In this document: piece by piece, positions 34,544 through 43,808 of the stretch | Layout of the letters: each line of letters starts with the position of its first letter | How positions within the stretch are numbered: the first letter of the stretch is position 1 | Assembly: GCF_034931045.1 (NCBI RefSeq) | Contig: NZ_JAYGHH010000010.1 | Coordinates: forward strand, 57,934-121,933 | Reading direction: 5' to 3' | Length of the DNA stretch: 64,000 bases | Source: Nodularia sp034931045 | GTDB taxonomy: Bacteria > Cyanobacteriota > Cyanobacteriia > Cyanobacteriales > Nostocaceae | Translations under genes and position numbers: made by a program | The notes under the pieces: model-generated | Told to the model about the DNA's origin: nothing | The model's database searches: none | The model's input: only the letters and a program-made list of their open reading frames with translations

Positions 34544-35563
34544 TTAATGTTTAATGAGAACAGATACTCCAACAGCACCGTAAAAATTATTCCAGTTATC
34601 TTTGTATACTTGACCTTGACCTGAAAAGAGGCGAATAACTCGGAAACGATGATAGTTGTATAATAAATTTGTGAAAGATGGATAATGAATCTTTGTCTTT
34701 TTTGACAACTCTGCATCTAACTTATGTAGGTTATACCAAGGGCATCTCATGCGAGCATGATGAGCATTATGATAACCAAAGTTGAGTGTTAATAAATTTA
34801 GCCACCAATATTTTCGAGAAATCAATATAGAAAAAGTATTTTCTTGTTCATACAAGGAATTATATTTTGGTGGTGATGCGCCTGGAGGAAACATTTGATA
34901 GGTATGTTGAAAAGCATCCATAAATCTCATTACAGTAATCATGCCAATGTATGAGAAGAAATAGAGTAATAAAAATTTTAATGAGATTAATCCCATACTA
35001 GTAAAAAATATACCTCTGACAAAGAGTACAAATAAAATACGCACTCTTTCGTGTTTACGTTCTGGTTTCCAGAATGGCGCAGTTATTGAATAGAATTGCA
35101 AAAAAAAATAAATTACGGGAAAGTACATCCATTCCAATGCAATAACAAAAATTTGTACTAGAGTTGGCAATTTTTTGAGAAATTTTGATAAATCAAATGC
35201 TGAAGAATCAAATTTATTTACATGATGACATATATGTTCTTTGGCTAAATCTTCAAATCTTGCATAGCAACCACCATTCAACCATAACATGACATTACCA
35301 CCAATCACATTCCACTTTTTAGATGTGAAAATTGTGCCATGGATGAATTCATGAAACAAATAAGCTGATATTACTAGGCTATGAGTAAGTAGTAATATAC
35401 CTAAAATATTAAAAAAAATCTGTTGTGCTGGTAGAAGTAAAAACGCACTCAAATAAGATACTAAAACATATACTATTACGATTATATTATATAGGTTATT
35501 TTTTTGAAAAAGTCTCTCTTTTTTCTGAACTTGCCTGGGATATTTTGAAAAAATCTTATGCAT
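34544..35563 (-). CDS. Membrane fatty-acid desaturase-type oxygenase
   Basis: A 339-residue integral membrane di-iron enzyme. Three histidine boxes are visible: HEFIHG (about 92), HICHH (about 135) and HNAHHAR (about 290), separated by hydrophobic segments. This is the fatty-acid desaturase/carotenoid ketolase superfamily. The substrate (acyl lipid, carotenoid or alkane) cannot be told, and the sequence is unlike the usual DesA/DesC by eye. It ends 66 bases from cysK in convergent orientation. Confidence 0.85.
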   Translation of the reverse strand: MHKIFSKYPRQVQKKERLFQKNNLYNIIVIVYVLVSYLSAFLLLPAQQIFFNILGILLLTHSLVISAYLFHEFIHGTIFTSKKWNVIGGNVMLWLNGGCYARFEDLAKEHICHHVNKFDSSAFDLSKFLKKLPTLVQIFVIALEWMYFPVIYFFLQFYSITAPFWKPERKHERVRILFVLFVRGIFFTSMGLISLKFLLLYFFSYIGMITVMRFMDAFQHTYQMFPPGASPPKYNSLYEQENTFSILISRKYWWLNLLTLNFGYHNAHHARMRCPWYNLHKLDAELSKKTKIHYPSFTNLLYNYHRFRVIRLFSGQGQVYKDNWNNFYGAVGVSVLIKH

Positions 35564-36059
35564 ACGGAATTTGTAATTAAATGTCTAAATAGCATGAAAT
35601 TGAAACAGGCAAATTTTATATCAGTATAGATTGAGAAATCTCAATACAATGAATATTACAAAAATGCAAACATAAGGCTTTTATTAAAGACTTGAATATG
35701 CTCTTTGCTTGCTTCAAAATTATTTTTCACTTAAAAGAAAAATAGTAATATTCATGAATTTATCAAGATACTTCTGCGGTTTATTTTCTTTTTGCGGAAA
35801 AAATAAGCTATCAAATTAAGGTTCAATGATGGAGATAGATTAACAAAAATTTTCCATCAAAAAACCTAAAATGCCGACGTACAGACAATTTCAAGGGTTA
35901 TTTTTTGAATCGTAAACATGGCAAATTCATGGTACTGATATTTCAGTAAGTCCAATTGTGATCAATTAATAATCAATAATTGTAACTGATTTTGCTGTTC
36001 GCAGTATAGTCTTATTGAGAAATTTATTGATTAATATTATATACTGAGGAAAAAGGTAA
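35564..36059. other. Gene-free divergent spacer
   Basis: About 500 AT-rich bases between the desaturase and the binding-protein gene, holding the two divergent promoters. GAGGAAAAAGG just before 36060 is a ribosome-binding site. No other signal was recognised. Confidence 0.45.
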
Positions 36060-36953
36060 ATGGGTGAAATACACACAATTGATAGCACTGGAAAAGAAAT
36101 TATACTCCCAAAACCCCCAGAACGTATTGTTTGTTTGACTGCTACAGCGATTGACATATTATTTGAATTGGGGATGGAACCTGTAGGTTATCTGCGTGAG
36201 GGGATTGCTAGTAAACCAGAGTTTTATGGCGATCGCGCCGAGCAGTTTGTGGCAGTTGGCTCTTGGATGGTTCCTCAGATCAGTGCAATTCGCCAAGCTA
36301 AACCTGATTTAATAATTGGCTGGAGGTTTCCCCATCGCTTTTATCGGGCTTTGTGGCGTGAACCAACCCCCATTTATTTAATGAGTGGTAATGGATATGA
36401 TGCGGCTGTGCAGAGATTGTATGATATTGCTCACTTAAGCGATCGCATCTTGGCAGCAGAACAGGCGATCGCTAAACTACAAGCACAGATTGCAGCCTAT
36501 CATGTTGCTCTTGTTAATGAACCAAGGAAAACAGTGCTGCTGATGGGTGGTTCCAATTTGAATCTTTTAACTCGTAAATTCATTGTGGAAACCGATGTAG
36601 GTACTATCGGCAGTGTGATCAAAAACTTCACTCACTATCCTTGGTGTAATCATTCAGCCAATAAAAATTCAGAGTTTATTGATATGTCTCTGAAGAAAAT
36701 TTTAGAAGTTGATCCTGATATCATCTTTGTTCAAACCTATTCACCAATCAAAGCTCCACTTTCTCAACAGTTGCTCAAAAGTTCGCTGTGGAGACAACTT
36801 CATGCAGTAAAAAATAATCAAGTTTATGAAGTAGAGCAATTCTGGCATCACGGTAACGGTACTCGAATTATTAGTTTAATGCTGGATCAGTTGATGTCCA
36901 TTATTTATCCCCAGGAGATATCATCACTTCTCAAAAATATTAACCAGAAGTGA
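36060..36953 (+). CDS. Leaderless BtuF/FepB-like binding protein
   Basis: A 297-residue helical-backbone metal/corrinoid/siderophore-binding protein: PPERIVCLTATAIDILFELG, IRQAKPDLIIGW and VDPDIIFVQTYSP are typical of the ABC substrate-binding (TroA/BtuF) fold. Unusually it has no signal peptide: the frame begins MGEIHTIDSTGKEI, TAA directly precedes the ATG in frame, and a good GAGGA ribosome-binding site supports that start. No permease or ATPase genes are nearby. It is either cytosolic or has lost its leader. Confidence 0.82.
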   Translation: MGEIHTIDSTGKEIILPKPPERIVCLTATAIDILFELGMEPVGYLREGIASKPEFYGDRAEQFVAVGSWMVPQISAIRQAKPDLIIGWRFPHRFYRALWREPTPIYLMSGNGYDAAVQRLYDIAHLSDRILAAEQAIAKLQAQIAAYHVALVNEPRKTVLLMGGSNLNLLTRKFIVETDVGTIGSVIKNFTHYPWCNHSANKNSEFIDMSLKKILEVDPDIIFVQTYSPIKAPLSQQLLKSSLWRQLHAVKNNQVYEVEQFWHHGNGTRIISLMLDQLMSIIYPQEISSLLKNINQK

Positions 36954-36977
36954 TGATGATTTGTCGCCTACAATAAT

Positions 36978-37346
36978 TTACGCGGCTGTCATTGCTAATC
37001 TTCGACAAGATTCGGCACAACGACGGCACATATCCGCACAGGCTTTCATCTGACCATTACTACCTATGCGATCGCAGTCATCTGCACATCTTTCACACAG
37101 TACAGCACAAACATCGCAGGTGCGAGTGTGTAAATCTGAAGTTCTGAGCATAAAATTAGCACTGGTGGTGCAAATTTCAGCACAATCAAGCATCAGTCGG
37201 ATATGATTTGGTTCTGAGTGACGACCACCCTGTTGTAGACAGTATGTCACGGTATTCAGGCAAATGCTATGGCAATCCAAGCAGTTTTGAATACAGTCTT
37301 TGAGATCACGATTAACTTGGTTTAAGCTCAGTTGTTCTATGGCCAT
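36978..37346 (-). CDS. Cys-rich four-helix copper-binding protein
   Basis: A 122-residue protein with many CxxC/CxxxC pairs along predicted helices: CIQNCLDCHSIC, CAEICTTS, CDVCAVLCERCADDC, and CADMCRRCAESCRR. This is the DUF326/Csp-like four-helix bundle, in which cysteines lining the bundle bind Cu(I). There is no signal peptide, so a cytosolic form (Csp3-like) is likely. It could buffer copper for the nearby cytochrome oxidase, but that is inference. Confidence 0.9.
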   Translation of the reverse strand: MAIEQLSLNQVNRDLKDCIQNCLDCHSICLNTVTYCLQQGGRHSEPNHIRLMLDCAEICTTSANFMLRTSDLHTRTCDVCAVLCERCADDCDRIGSNGQMKACADMCRRCAESCRRLAMTAA

Positions 37347-37606
37347 AATATTATCAAACTAGGAATTCTGACAGTTGGCTGATGAGGTTTAATGACCTCT
37401 TGACTCACCTTAAAAGTTTGTGAATACAATTACTTCTGACTAAAGTCATAAAGACTACATCTAACTATTGAACAGTCAAGATTCTATCGGAAGTGAGACA
37501 CAGCATGAAACAGGCGTTGTTGAAAGAGTTACAGTAGAACTGACTTTGCAACAACACCCAGTTAGATCAGGTTTTCGCCAATTTGCAACGGAAATACCAG
37601 TTCGCC

Positions 37607-38071
37607 CTAATGTTTACAGCCACCTTCATGATGATGGTCATGGCTATGACCGTGGGCGCAACCTTGTAAATTCTGATTCGTCAGACTTTCGCTGACTGCT
37701 CGTAAAGACTCATCCACAGGCTTTAAGCCAATCCAAGCATCTATTGTTTCTACATCGAAACCGACCTCACGGCGACTGTCCACTTCTAATAAAGGACGGC
37801 GAATTAACAAAGGATCTTCCAGCATAAGTTCTAAAGCTTTTTGAGCATTGATTTTTTCCGGAACCACTTCCCCAGATTTGATCTTGGGAGCAGAACGATT
37901 GAACCATTCAGCAACGGGGCGATCGCCAAAAAATGACCGCAAGCGCTCAATTGTCCAAGGTTCTTTTAATAGGTTGTAAACGACAACTTCATGACCAGCA
38001 GCTGTGAGCAAAACTTTTTGCTTGACACCACCTTTACAACCTGGTTTTTCGTAGAAAATTACTCTGGCCAT
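37607..38071 (-). CDS. Nitrogenase-associated ArsC/Spx-like protein
   Basis: A 154-residue thioredoxin-fold protein of the ArsC/Spx family. It opens MARVIFYEKPGCKGGVKQKV with a single Cys in place of CxxC, then LLKEPWTIERLRSFFGDRPV and the family's NRSAPKIKSGE. This matches the 'nitrogenase-associated protein' subgroup found near nif genes. The C-terminus is His-rich (CAHGHSHDHHHEGGCKH), a probable metal-binding tail. The start is set at ATG 38071. It is downstream of a cupin and a TPR-like gene on the same strand. Confidence 0.85.
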   Translation of the reverse strand: MARVIFYEKPGCKGGVKQKVLLTAAGHEVVVYNLLKEPWTIERLRSFFGDRPVAEWFNRSAPKIKSGEVVPEKINAQKALELMLEDPLLIRRPLLEVDSRREVGFDVETIDAWIGLKPVDESLRAVSESLTNQNLQGCAHGHSHDHHHEGGCKH

Positions 38072-38123
38072 TGCACTTACTCCCAACTTACTAAATACTC
38101 ATTCTTCGTCCTGATTCCCCTAA

Positions 38124-38741
38124 TCAAAACTTTTTCGCTGTATGGGTAACTGAGTTAAATTCAAATCTTTCTTGTGGGTCAGTTTCTCCATAAACATTAA
38201 AAGTTACAGTTGGTTCTTCGCCTACTGCTTCTACGCTGTGAATTGCGTCAGGAGTGAAGCTAACAATATCTCCTGGAAATAAAGTTATTTCTCCTGTAGG
38301 TGCAATCTTGTCGGTAAAATCTGGGCTGTGGATACGTCGCCAAGCAGTATTTTTTTCTTGACCTTTTAATACAGCGACAACTCCCCACGTCCCATGATTA
38401 TGAATAGTTGAACGAGTTCCCGGTGCAAATGTGACTGTTTGCACAGTTAAGGGAAAACCCAATTCATTGTACAGAAGTAAAACTGAGTTGCCCGTTTTAG
38501 GATCAGGTTCTGAATATTGGCTTTGTACCCAGTAGGAATTTACAATCAATCGCCTCACAAGCATTCGTATTTCTGGCAAAAGACTAGATTCATCGTCTAC
38601 CCCATTGAGAATATCTTCTACTTCAGTTAAAAACCGATATAGACGATAATTGTCTCTTAATAAATCCCATGCTCTCACGGATTTACAAACCTGATATTCA
38701 CCGTCTCCAGTTACGAGCCAATCCTTACCTTGGATCATCAT
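38124..38741 (-). CDS. Cupin protein, cysteine-dioxygenase-like
   Basis: A 205-residue cupin. The metal-binding His motif is TRSTIHNHGTWGVVAVLKGQ, and the second is in DAIHSVEAVG. The order resembles cysteine dioxygenase-like mononuclear iron enzymes. Its start overlaps the preceding 55-aa frame by one base (TAATG). With the ArsC-like gene 52 bases downstream it forms a small operon. A role in sulfur metabolism for nitrogenase is plausible but not shown. Confidence 0.85.
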   Translation of the reverse strand: MMIQGKDWLVTGDGEYQVCKSVRAWDLLRDNYRLYRFLTEVEDILNGVDDESSLLPEIRMLVRRLIVNSYWVQSQYSEPDPKTGNSVLLLYNELGFPLTVQTVTFAPGTRSTIHNHGTWGVVAVLKGQEKNTAWRRIHSPDFTDKIAPTGEITLFPGDIVSFTPDAIHSVEAVGEEPTVTFNVYGETDPQERFEFNSVTHTAKKF

Positions 38742-38908
38742 TAAATCATTAGTTGAGAAGACTGGGGCAAGACTAATATAGGAGGAGTAAGATTACTAGG
38801 AGTTCCGGGCAGAGGAGGTAAAGGACTGATAATAACTACGGGAATTAAAGGGTTAGAGTTGGAAGTTTCCGATAACGAATTAGATTGGTAGATGGAAAAA
38901 TCATTCAT
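38741..38908 (-). CDS. Small Pro-rich 55-aa frame coupled to cupin
   Basis: A 55-codon frame from ATG 38908, with a Pro-rich middle (VIISPLPPLPGTPSNLTPP). Its TAA overlaps the cupin start (TAATG), the classic translational-coupling arrangement. It fills the otherwise empty 194-base gap. No family is recognised, and no strong ribosome-binding site is seen, so it may be a leader peptide rather than a functional protein. Confidence 0.4.
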   Translation of the reverse strand: MNDFSIYQSNSLSETSNSNPLIPVVIISPLPPLPGTPSNLTPPILVLPQSSQLMI

Positions 38909-38935
38909 GGCTGTTGATTGTTGTGGGTTAACTAA

Positions 38936-39418
38936 TTAATCGTCTTCATCAGGTGGACGTGTCAAAATATCCAATAGGATTCCGCCGCCAAAATCATTAT
39001 TTTTGTCAATCTCTTTGATTCGATGACTGATTTCTTTAGCCTGTTCAATTTCCCCTAATTTTGCTAACACCAATCCAGATGCGGCATAAGCATTCAAATA
39101 CAATCTGATTGAGGCTTCTTCTTGCCGTTTCATTAATATAGGCTGGAGTTGTTCCCAATCATCTGGAAAGTTTTCTACTTCTTTAATTTTATCTAAAACT
39201 TTAATTGCAGTTTGTAGCGCTAGTGGATAATTATTTTTATAATAAAAAAATCTATATGCTGATACGAGAATATCGGTATTTTCTCCAGCCTTAGCTAAGG
39301 CTTGATGAATATACTTTTCGGATTCTGATGTGTTTTCCCAGGTTTTAGCTGCCAAGATTAATAAATTTTTGACATCTTCTGGAACTTGAAACCATGAAAA
39401 TCGGTTTGCATCAAGCAT
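38936..39418 (-). CDS. TPR-like helical protein, 160 aa
   Basis: A 160-residue all-helical protein with TPR-like repeats: WENTSESEKYIHQALAKAG, YPLALQTAIKVLDKIKEV and AASGLVLAKLGEIEQAKEIS. Acidic tail PPDEDD. It is the first gene of the minus-strand run through the 55-aa frame, the cupin and the ArsC-like protein, and a heptamer repeat array sits directly upstream of its start. Probably an interaction or adaptor protein; the exact function is unknown. Confidence 0.75.
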   Translation of the reverse strand: MLDANRFSWFQVPEDVKNLLILAAKTWENTSESEKYIHQALAKAGENTDILVSAYRFFYYKNNYPLALQTAIKVLDKIKEVENFPDDWEQLQPILMKRQEEASIRLYLNAYAASGLVLAKLGEIEQAKEISHRIKEIDKNNDFGGGILLDILTRPPDEDD

Positions 39419-39453
39419 AATTCGTAGTTCGTAATTCGTAGTTCTTAGTTCGT
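39419..39453. repeat. Heptamer tandem repeat, 5 units
   Basis: AATTCGT, AGTTCGT, AATTCGT, AGTTCTT, AGTTCGT: a decayed array of the same type as 2288-2385, just upstream of the TPR-like gene. Confidence 0.85.
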
Positions 39454-39501
39454 AATTGAGGATGGGGAAATAAGGGAGATGTTTATCCAGTCCTCTGTAG
39501 G

Positions 39502-39575
39502 GGCGGGTTTACAGATATGACTCAACGCAGAAGGTGGGCATCTTTACCCTCCCCCACGATATAGTTAAACCCGCC
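39502..39575. repeat. Long inverted repeat after coxC
   Basis: Arms GGCGGGTTTA (39502-39511) and TAAACCCGCC (39566-39575) enclose 54 bases containing GGTGGGCATCTTTACCCTCC. It directly follows the coxC stop on the minus strand, and could be a repeat or help end the cox transcript; no T-run is present. Confidence 0.7.
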
Positions 39576-39584
39576 GACATTACC

Positions 39585-40160
39585 TTAAAACAGCGTGAGA
39601 ATATACACCAATGTGAATAGCACAATCCAGATAATATCCACAAAGTGCCAATACATTTCTGCCATTTCGATGCCAGTATGTTTGGTAGCAGAATAATGAC
39701 CGGGACGACGCGATCGCCACACTACACCTAAAATTAACAACAGTCCCACAAATACGTGCAAACCGTGGAAGGCAGTCATGATATAAAAGCAGTTGGAGAA
39801 AACGTTAGTTGTCAGTCCATAGCCTAAATTCATGTACTCATAAATCTGACCAACTAAGAAAACTGCCCCCATGAGTGCGGTGACAAGATACCAAAACCGC
39901 ATTCCGTTGACGTTATTCTTTTTAATCGCTACATCACCTAAATGAATGACGAAACTACTCGACACCAGAATAGCGGTGTTAATCGCAGGTAAAAATAATT
40001 CTACTCCTGTTTCTTCAGGAGGCCAAACTTCTGTAATGCCTCTAAAGAACAAATAAGTGGCAAAAAAGCCCCCAAACATTAATGATTCAGAACACAAAAA
40101 CGTTAACAATCCCCAGATGCGTAAATCTGGATGATGTTCAGTCGTCGTAGCTACGGTCAT
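39585..40160 (-). CDS. coxC: Cytochrome c oxidase subunit III
   Basis: A 191-residue subunit III with five to six membrane helices, e.g. WGLLTFLCSESLMFGGFFAT, ILVSSSFVIHLGDVAIKK and GLHVFVGLLLILGVVW. It ends MYWHFVDIIWIVLFTLVYIL, the typical Hxx(V/D) helix. It is the short form lacking the first two helices, as in cyanobacteria. Last gene of coxB-coxA-coxC. As a neighbour of patB, this is most like the heterocyst cox2 operon, which removes oxygen. Confidence 0.95.
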   Translation of the reverse strand: MTVATTTEHHPDLRIWGLLTFLCSESLMFGGFFATYLFFRGITEVWPPEETGVELFLPAINTAILVSSSFVIHLGDVAIKKNNVNGMRFWYLVTALMGAVFLVGQIYEYMNLGYGLTTNVFSNCFYIMTAFHGLHVFVGLLLILGVVWRSRRPGHYSATKHTGIEMAEMYWHFVDIIWIVLFTLVYILTLF

Positions 40161-40218
40161 ATTTTTAACCCTCTAAATATCCAATAAGGGTGAGGTATTG
40201 TTTAGAATGATCATTTTC

Positions 40219-40272
40219 TTGTAGAACAGGCATCTTGCCTGTTTTGGGCGGGCAAGATGCCCACCCCACAAT
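40219..40272. repeat. Dispersed GCCCACCCCACAA repeat copy 2
   Basis: TTGTAGAACAGGCATCTTGC then CTGTTTTGGGCGGGCAAGAT then GCCCACCCCACAA, in the coxA-coxC gap. The element is itself an inverted repeat (GGCATCTTGCC / GGCAAGATGCC). Confidence 0.85.
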
Positions 40273-40293
40273 TTAGTCTGGTTATGCCAATGT

Positions 40294-41961
40294 TTAGGCG
40301 CTAATTTCTGGTGTACCAACTGCTTCTGTATCACTATGGCCGTAGTCGTAAGGGCCATGAGTCACAACAGGTAATACTTCCCAGTTTTCAATGATAGGTG
40401 GTGAACTGGTTGTCCACTCTAAACTCAAAGCTTGCCAAGGATTATCACCGGCTAATTCTCCTTTGCGCCAACTTTGAAGAATGTTGATGGTGAAGGGAAT
40501 TACTGATATCCCCAAAACAAATGCCCCAAAGGTACAAAGTTGATTCAGGTCAATAAATTGGGGGTCATACATAGCCACTCTGCGGGGCATACCTTGCAAA
40601 CCCAATTCATGCATTGGCAAGAAAGTTAAGTTAGTGCCAACGAAGGTCAGGGCAAAGTGAACCCGTCCCCAGGTTTCATTCAGCATCCGTCCAGTCATTT
40701 TGGGGAACCAGTGATAAATACCGGCATAAATGCCAAACACGGAACCACCAAATAAAACGTAGTGGAAATGTCCAACTACATAATAGGTATCGTGGACGTG
40801 AATATCAAAGGGGGCGGTTCCCATTGTTACACCACTTAAGCCACCCATAACGAACATCGACAACAAGCCAATGGCGAATAGCATGGCGCTGGTGAAGCGA
40901 ATTTTACCACCCCAAAGGGTAGCAACCCAGGCGAAAATCTTTACACCAGTCGGCACGGCGACGATCAGGGTGGAGATGGTGAAGAATATCCGCATCCAAC
41001 CGGGTGTACCACTGGTAAACATATGGTGTACCCAGACGAACAAACCGACGACGCAGATAGCTACACTAGAATAGGCGATCGCTTTATAACCAAAAATCGG
41101 TTTACGGGCGTGAACTGGGACTACTTCCGACATAATGCCGAAAATGGGCAGAATCATTAAATATACTGCGGGGTGGGAATAGAACCAGAACAAATGTTGG
41201 TAAATAACAACGTTACCGCCTGCATCTGGTTTAAAGAAGGATGTGCCGAAGTTGAGGTCAAATAACAACAGCACTAAACCCGCAGCTAATACAGGTGTAG
41301 AAAGTAAGGCTAGAACAGAAGTTGCTAAGATAGCCCAACAAAATAAGGGTAATTGATCCCATTTCATGCTAGGAACCTTCATCATCAGGATGGTGATTAC
41401 AAAGTTCACCGAACCTAAAATTGAGGAAGTTCCCACTAAAACGATCGCTAATATCCACAGAGTTTGAGCCATTGGTGCTGTCACCAAGCTCAATGGTGGG
41501 TAAGCTGTCCAACCAGATTGGGAACCACCAAAGATAAAACTAGCTAAAACCAGTAATCCGGCGACTGGGTTCAACCAAAAGGCGATCGCATTCAGCTTTG
41601 GAAAAGCCATATCCCTAGCACCAAGCATCAAAGGGATGAGATAATTCCCAAACCCCCCAATAGCACTGGGGACAATCCACAGAAAGATCATAATCGTCCC
41701 GTGGTTAGTCATGAAAGCGTTATACAGATTCGGGTCGAGAAAATCTGATGCTGGCGTTGCTAATTCCACACGCAAAGCCACAGCCATCAATCCACCAATG
41801 AGATAGAACACAAATGCTGTCACTAGGTATTGAATCCCAATCACCTTGTGGTCAACATTAAATGTAAAATAGTCGTACCATTTCCACGCCTGGGGATGAT
41901 TCCCCCCAGTCAATTGATTTCCTTCGGGTGGCGTATTCCCTGGAAATTTTACCTGTGTCAT
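40294..41961 (-). CDS. coxA: Cytochrome c oxidase subunit I
   Basis: A 555-residue haem-copper oxidase catalytic subunit. The haem a ligand is in MTNHGTIMIFLW, the CuB/Tyr cross-link region in FWFYSHPAVYLMIL, and the two further CuB histidines in VWVHHMFTSGTPG. The haem-binding histidines near HDTYYVVGHFHYVLFGG are also present. Twelve membrane helices are expected. The enzyme reduces O2 to water in thylakoid or cytoplasmic membranes. It is preceded by coxB, with a short heptamer array between. Confidence 0.97.
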   Translation of the reverse strand: MTQVKFPGNTPPEGNQLTGGNHPQAWKWYDYFTFNVDHKVIGIQYLVTAFVFYLIGGLMAVALRVELATPASDFLDPNLYNAFMTNHGTIMIFLWIVPSAIGGFGNYLIPLMLGARDMAFPKLNAIAFWLNPVAGLLVLASFIFGGSQSGWTAYPPLSLVTAPMAQTLWILAIVLVGTSSILGSVNFVITILMMKVPSMKWDQLPLFCWAILATSVLALLSTPVLAAGLVLLLFDLNFGTSFFKPDAGGNVVIYQHLFWFYSHPAVYLMILPIFGIMSEVVPVHARKPIFGYKAIAYSSVAICVVGLFVWVHHMFTSGTPGWMRIFFTISTLIVAVPTGVKIFAWVATLWGGKIRFTSAMLFAIGLLSMFVMGGLSGVTMGTAPFDIHVHDTYYVVGHFHYVLFGGSVFGIYAGIYHWFPKMTGRMLNETWGRVHFALTFVGTNLTFLPMHELGLQGMPRRVAMYDPQFIDLNQLCTFGAFVLGISVIPFTINILQSWRKGELAGDNPWQALSLEWTTSSPPIIENWEVLPVVTHGPYDYGHSDTEAVGTPEISA

Positions 41962-41975
41962 AAGCTATTTTGGAT

Positions 41976-42003
41976 AATTCGTAATTCGTAATTCGTAATT
42001 CGT
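41976..42003. repeat. Heptamer AATTCGT repeat, 4 units
   Basis: Four perfect AATTCGT units, followed by AATTAAA, in the coxB-coxA gap. Confidence 0.92.
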
Positions 42004-42069
42004 AATTAAATATTGAGTACAATTTCTCAATGATTGTCATTACGAATTTTCAACTACGCATTATTTTGA

Positions 42070-43041
42070 CTACTTTTGAAGTTGCGCGAGAGTAGATGCA
42101 CTCATACCCAAATCATGAACATGGGGAGCGAGAAATTCTGAAGTTGATAACTCAGCCGGATTAACTGCAACAGCTTGGTTGAGGTCTTGCTTTGCTGCAA
42201 TCTGGCTTTGGGCTAACCAGCTATCAAATTCTTCTGGGGTGTGAACAATTACTTGCGATCGCATCGAACCGTGATAACCACCGCACAATTCTGTACAAAC
42301 TACGGGATATGTACCTGGTTTAGTGGCGACAAACCGCAGTTGGGTAGCGATACCGGGAAGCGCATCTTGTTTTAACCGAAATTGTGGAACCCAAAATGAA
42401 TGAATTACATCGATTGCTGAAAGATTCAGTTGGACATCAGCACCAACGGGAACGTGTAACTCGCCAGTGGTAATGCCACTATTGGGATAGTTAAATATCC
42501 AAGCGTACTGCATTCCTTGGACATCCACAACTAAGTCGGCTTGTTTACCTTGTGAGTCTGGAGCAGCACCAATACCAATATCGGTCGTACTTGCAGATGC
42601 TGAATTATCATTAAGAGTAGCGGCTAGAGCGGTTCCACTTCCATGAGAAACATGAGCCACACCATGGGGATGACTTCCAGGCTCAAATCCGCCCATTTGG
42701 TTGTAAACATCTACGCTGTAGATACCTAAAGCGACTACAATCACTGCGGGGATGGCTGTCCAAAAGATTTCTAAGGGAACGTTACCTTCTATTGGTACAC
42801 CATCGGTATCATCACCGGGACGGCGACGATATTTAACCAAAAATATGACAATGGTTCCCTCTACAATCAGAAACAGTGCGATCGCAATGGTAAACATCAC
42901 ATTGAAAAATCCGTCTACCAAAGGCGCTTGTTGAGATGCTTGTACTGGTAGTAGATTGTGATTTTGTCCGAGCCAAATACTAATTGCTGTAATTACAACT
43001 CCAGCAATCAGAGTCCATAATGAAACAGGAACTTTTTGCAT
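42070..43041 (-). CDS. coxB: Cytochrome c oxidase subunit II
   Basis: A 323-residue subunit II. It has an N-terminal hydrophobic leader, two membrane helices (about 45-65 and 90-110), and a periplasmic/lumenal cupredoxin domain. The CuA site is complete: IDVIHSFWVPQF (His) and CTELCGGYHGSM (two Cys, His, Met). A roughly 40-residue low-complexity insertion (about 125-165, HPHGVAHVSHGSG then ASASTTDIG) precedes the cupredoxin domain. First gene of the coxBAC operon on the minus strand. Confidence 0.96.
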   Translation of the reverse strand: MQKVPVSLWTLIAGVVITAISIWLGQNHNLLPVQASQQAPLVDGFFNVMFTIAIALFLIVEGTIVIFLVKYRRRPGDDTDGVPIEGNVPLEIFWTAIPAVIVVALGIYSVDVYNQMGGFEPGSHPHGVAHVSHGSGTALAATLNDNSASASTTDIGIGAAPDSQGKQADLVVDVQGMQYAWIFNYPNSGITTGELHVPVGADVQLNLSAIDVIHSFWVPQFRLKQDALPGIATQLRFVATKPGTYPVVCTELCGGYHGSMRSQVIVHTPEEFDSWLAQSQIAAKQDLNQAVAVNPAELSTSEFLAPHVHDLGMSASTLAQLQK

Positions 43042-43808
43042 ATATGCTACCTGCTCTTTAAGCGGTCATTAAAGGTGTGATTTTCTGGGATAAATGTAGG
43101 AGATTGTAATTGCGTATCAAGTATTAAATACTCTCTCTTGTACAGATACAATAAATCGCGTCTCTCCCCACTCCCAGCTCATCGCATCCTGCCTTTTTGA
43201 TGTATTACCCTAGCCAAACAAGATAGTTATTGACTTTTTATCTTGCCTTTTTATGATTTTTGTCATATTCTTGGCGACTGGTTTTTACATTCTCACAGGT
43301 CAGCGTTTTTTGTTTTCACTTATTAACTTTCTATCTCACTCTTACAAAAATTGGGGGAATTTTCCAGATAATTTCATATCCTACCCCAAAAAACTTAACA
43401 ATATATTTAAATTTCTGTGACGCAAGCTGCTACTACTACTACAAAAGAATTAAGTACTCCAAGATAACACCATTAGCCTTAATCTTGATTAGAAGACTAG
43501 CACTGCAAGACGAAATTAAGGACAGGCATTTGCAATCCGCCCATACAAAAGTCAACAAGCTGATCGTATAGGCTTTTCATTGACTTTGAATAATTTATCT
43601 ATTTACGCCATGCTGTACTAGTTTAGCCGCAAGTCTGAATTTGTTAATAGCTAACAATTTAAGATTTACAATTATATTTACTGCAAACTATTTGCTAGTT
43701 ACAGTAAGTATCTATTATTCCCCTCTAATTACCTTGCTTTGTACATTCTCGCGCTATATTCAGAGTACCCTTTTTAACCAGAAAAACCTTAAGCAAATCC
43801 CCAAAGCT
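43042..43808. other. coxB upstream region
   Basis: About 770 bases, AT-rich, with no supported gene. A 103-codon plus frame (43260-43571) is low-complexity and lacks a ribosome-binding site, and I do not call it. The coxB promoter should be in the first 200 bases, and the end contains the fdxB 3' end. Confidence 0.45.

Noticed and set aside
37468..37695. 75-codon plus frame with a His/Asp-rich end
   Set aside because: Its His/Asp-rich end is the antisense of the His-rich tail of the ArsC-like gene, and no ribosome-binding site is seen.
43260..43571. 103-codon plus frame in the coxB-fdxB spacer
   Set aside because: Low-complexity Tyr/Leu-rich translation, no ribosome-binding site, and composition like surrounding AT-rich non-coding DNA.
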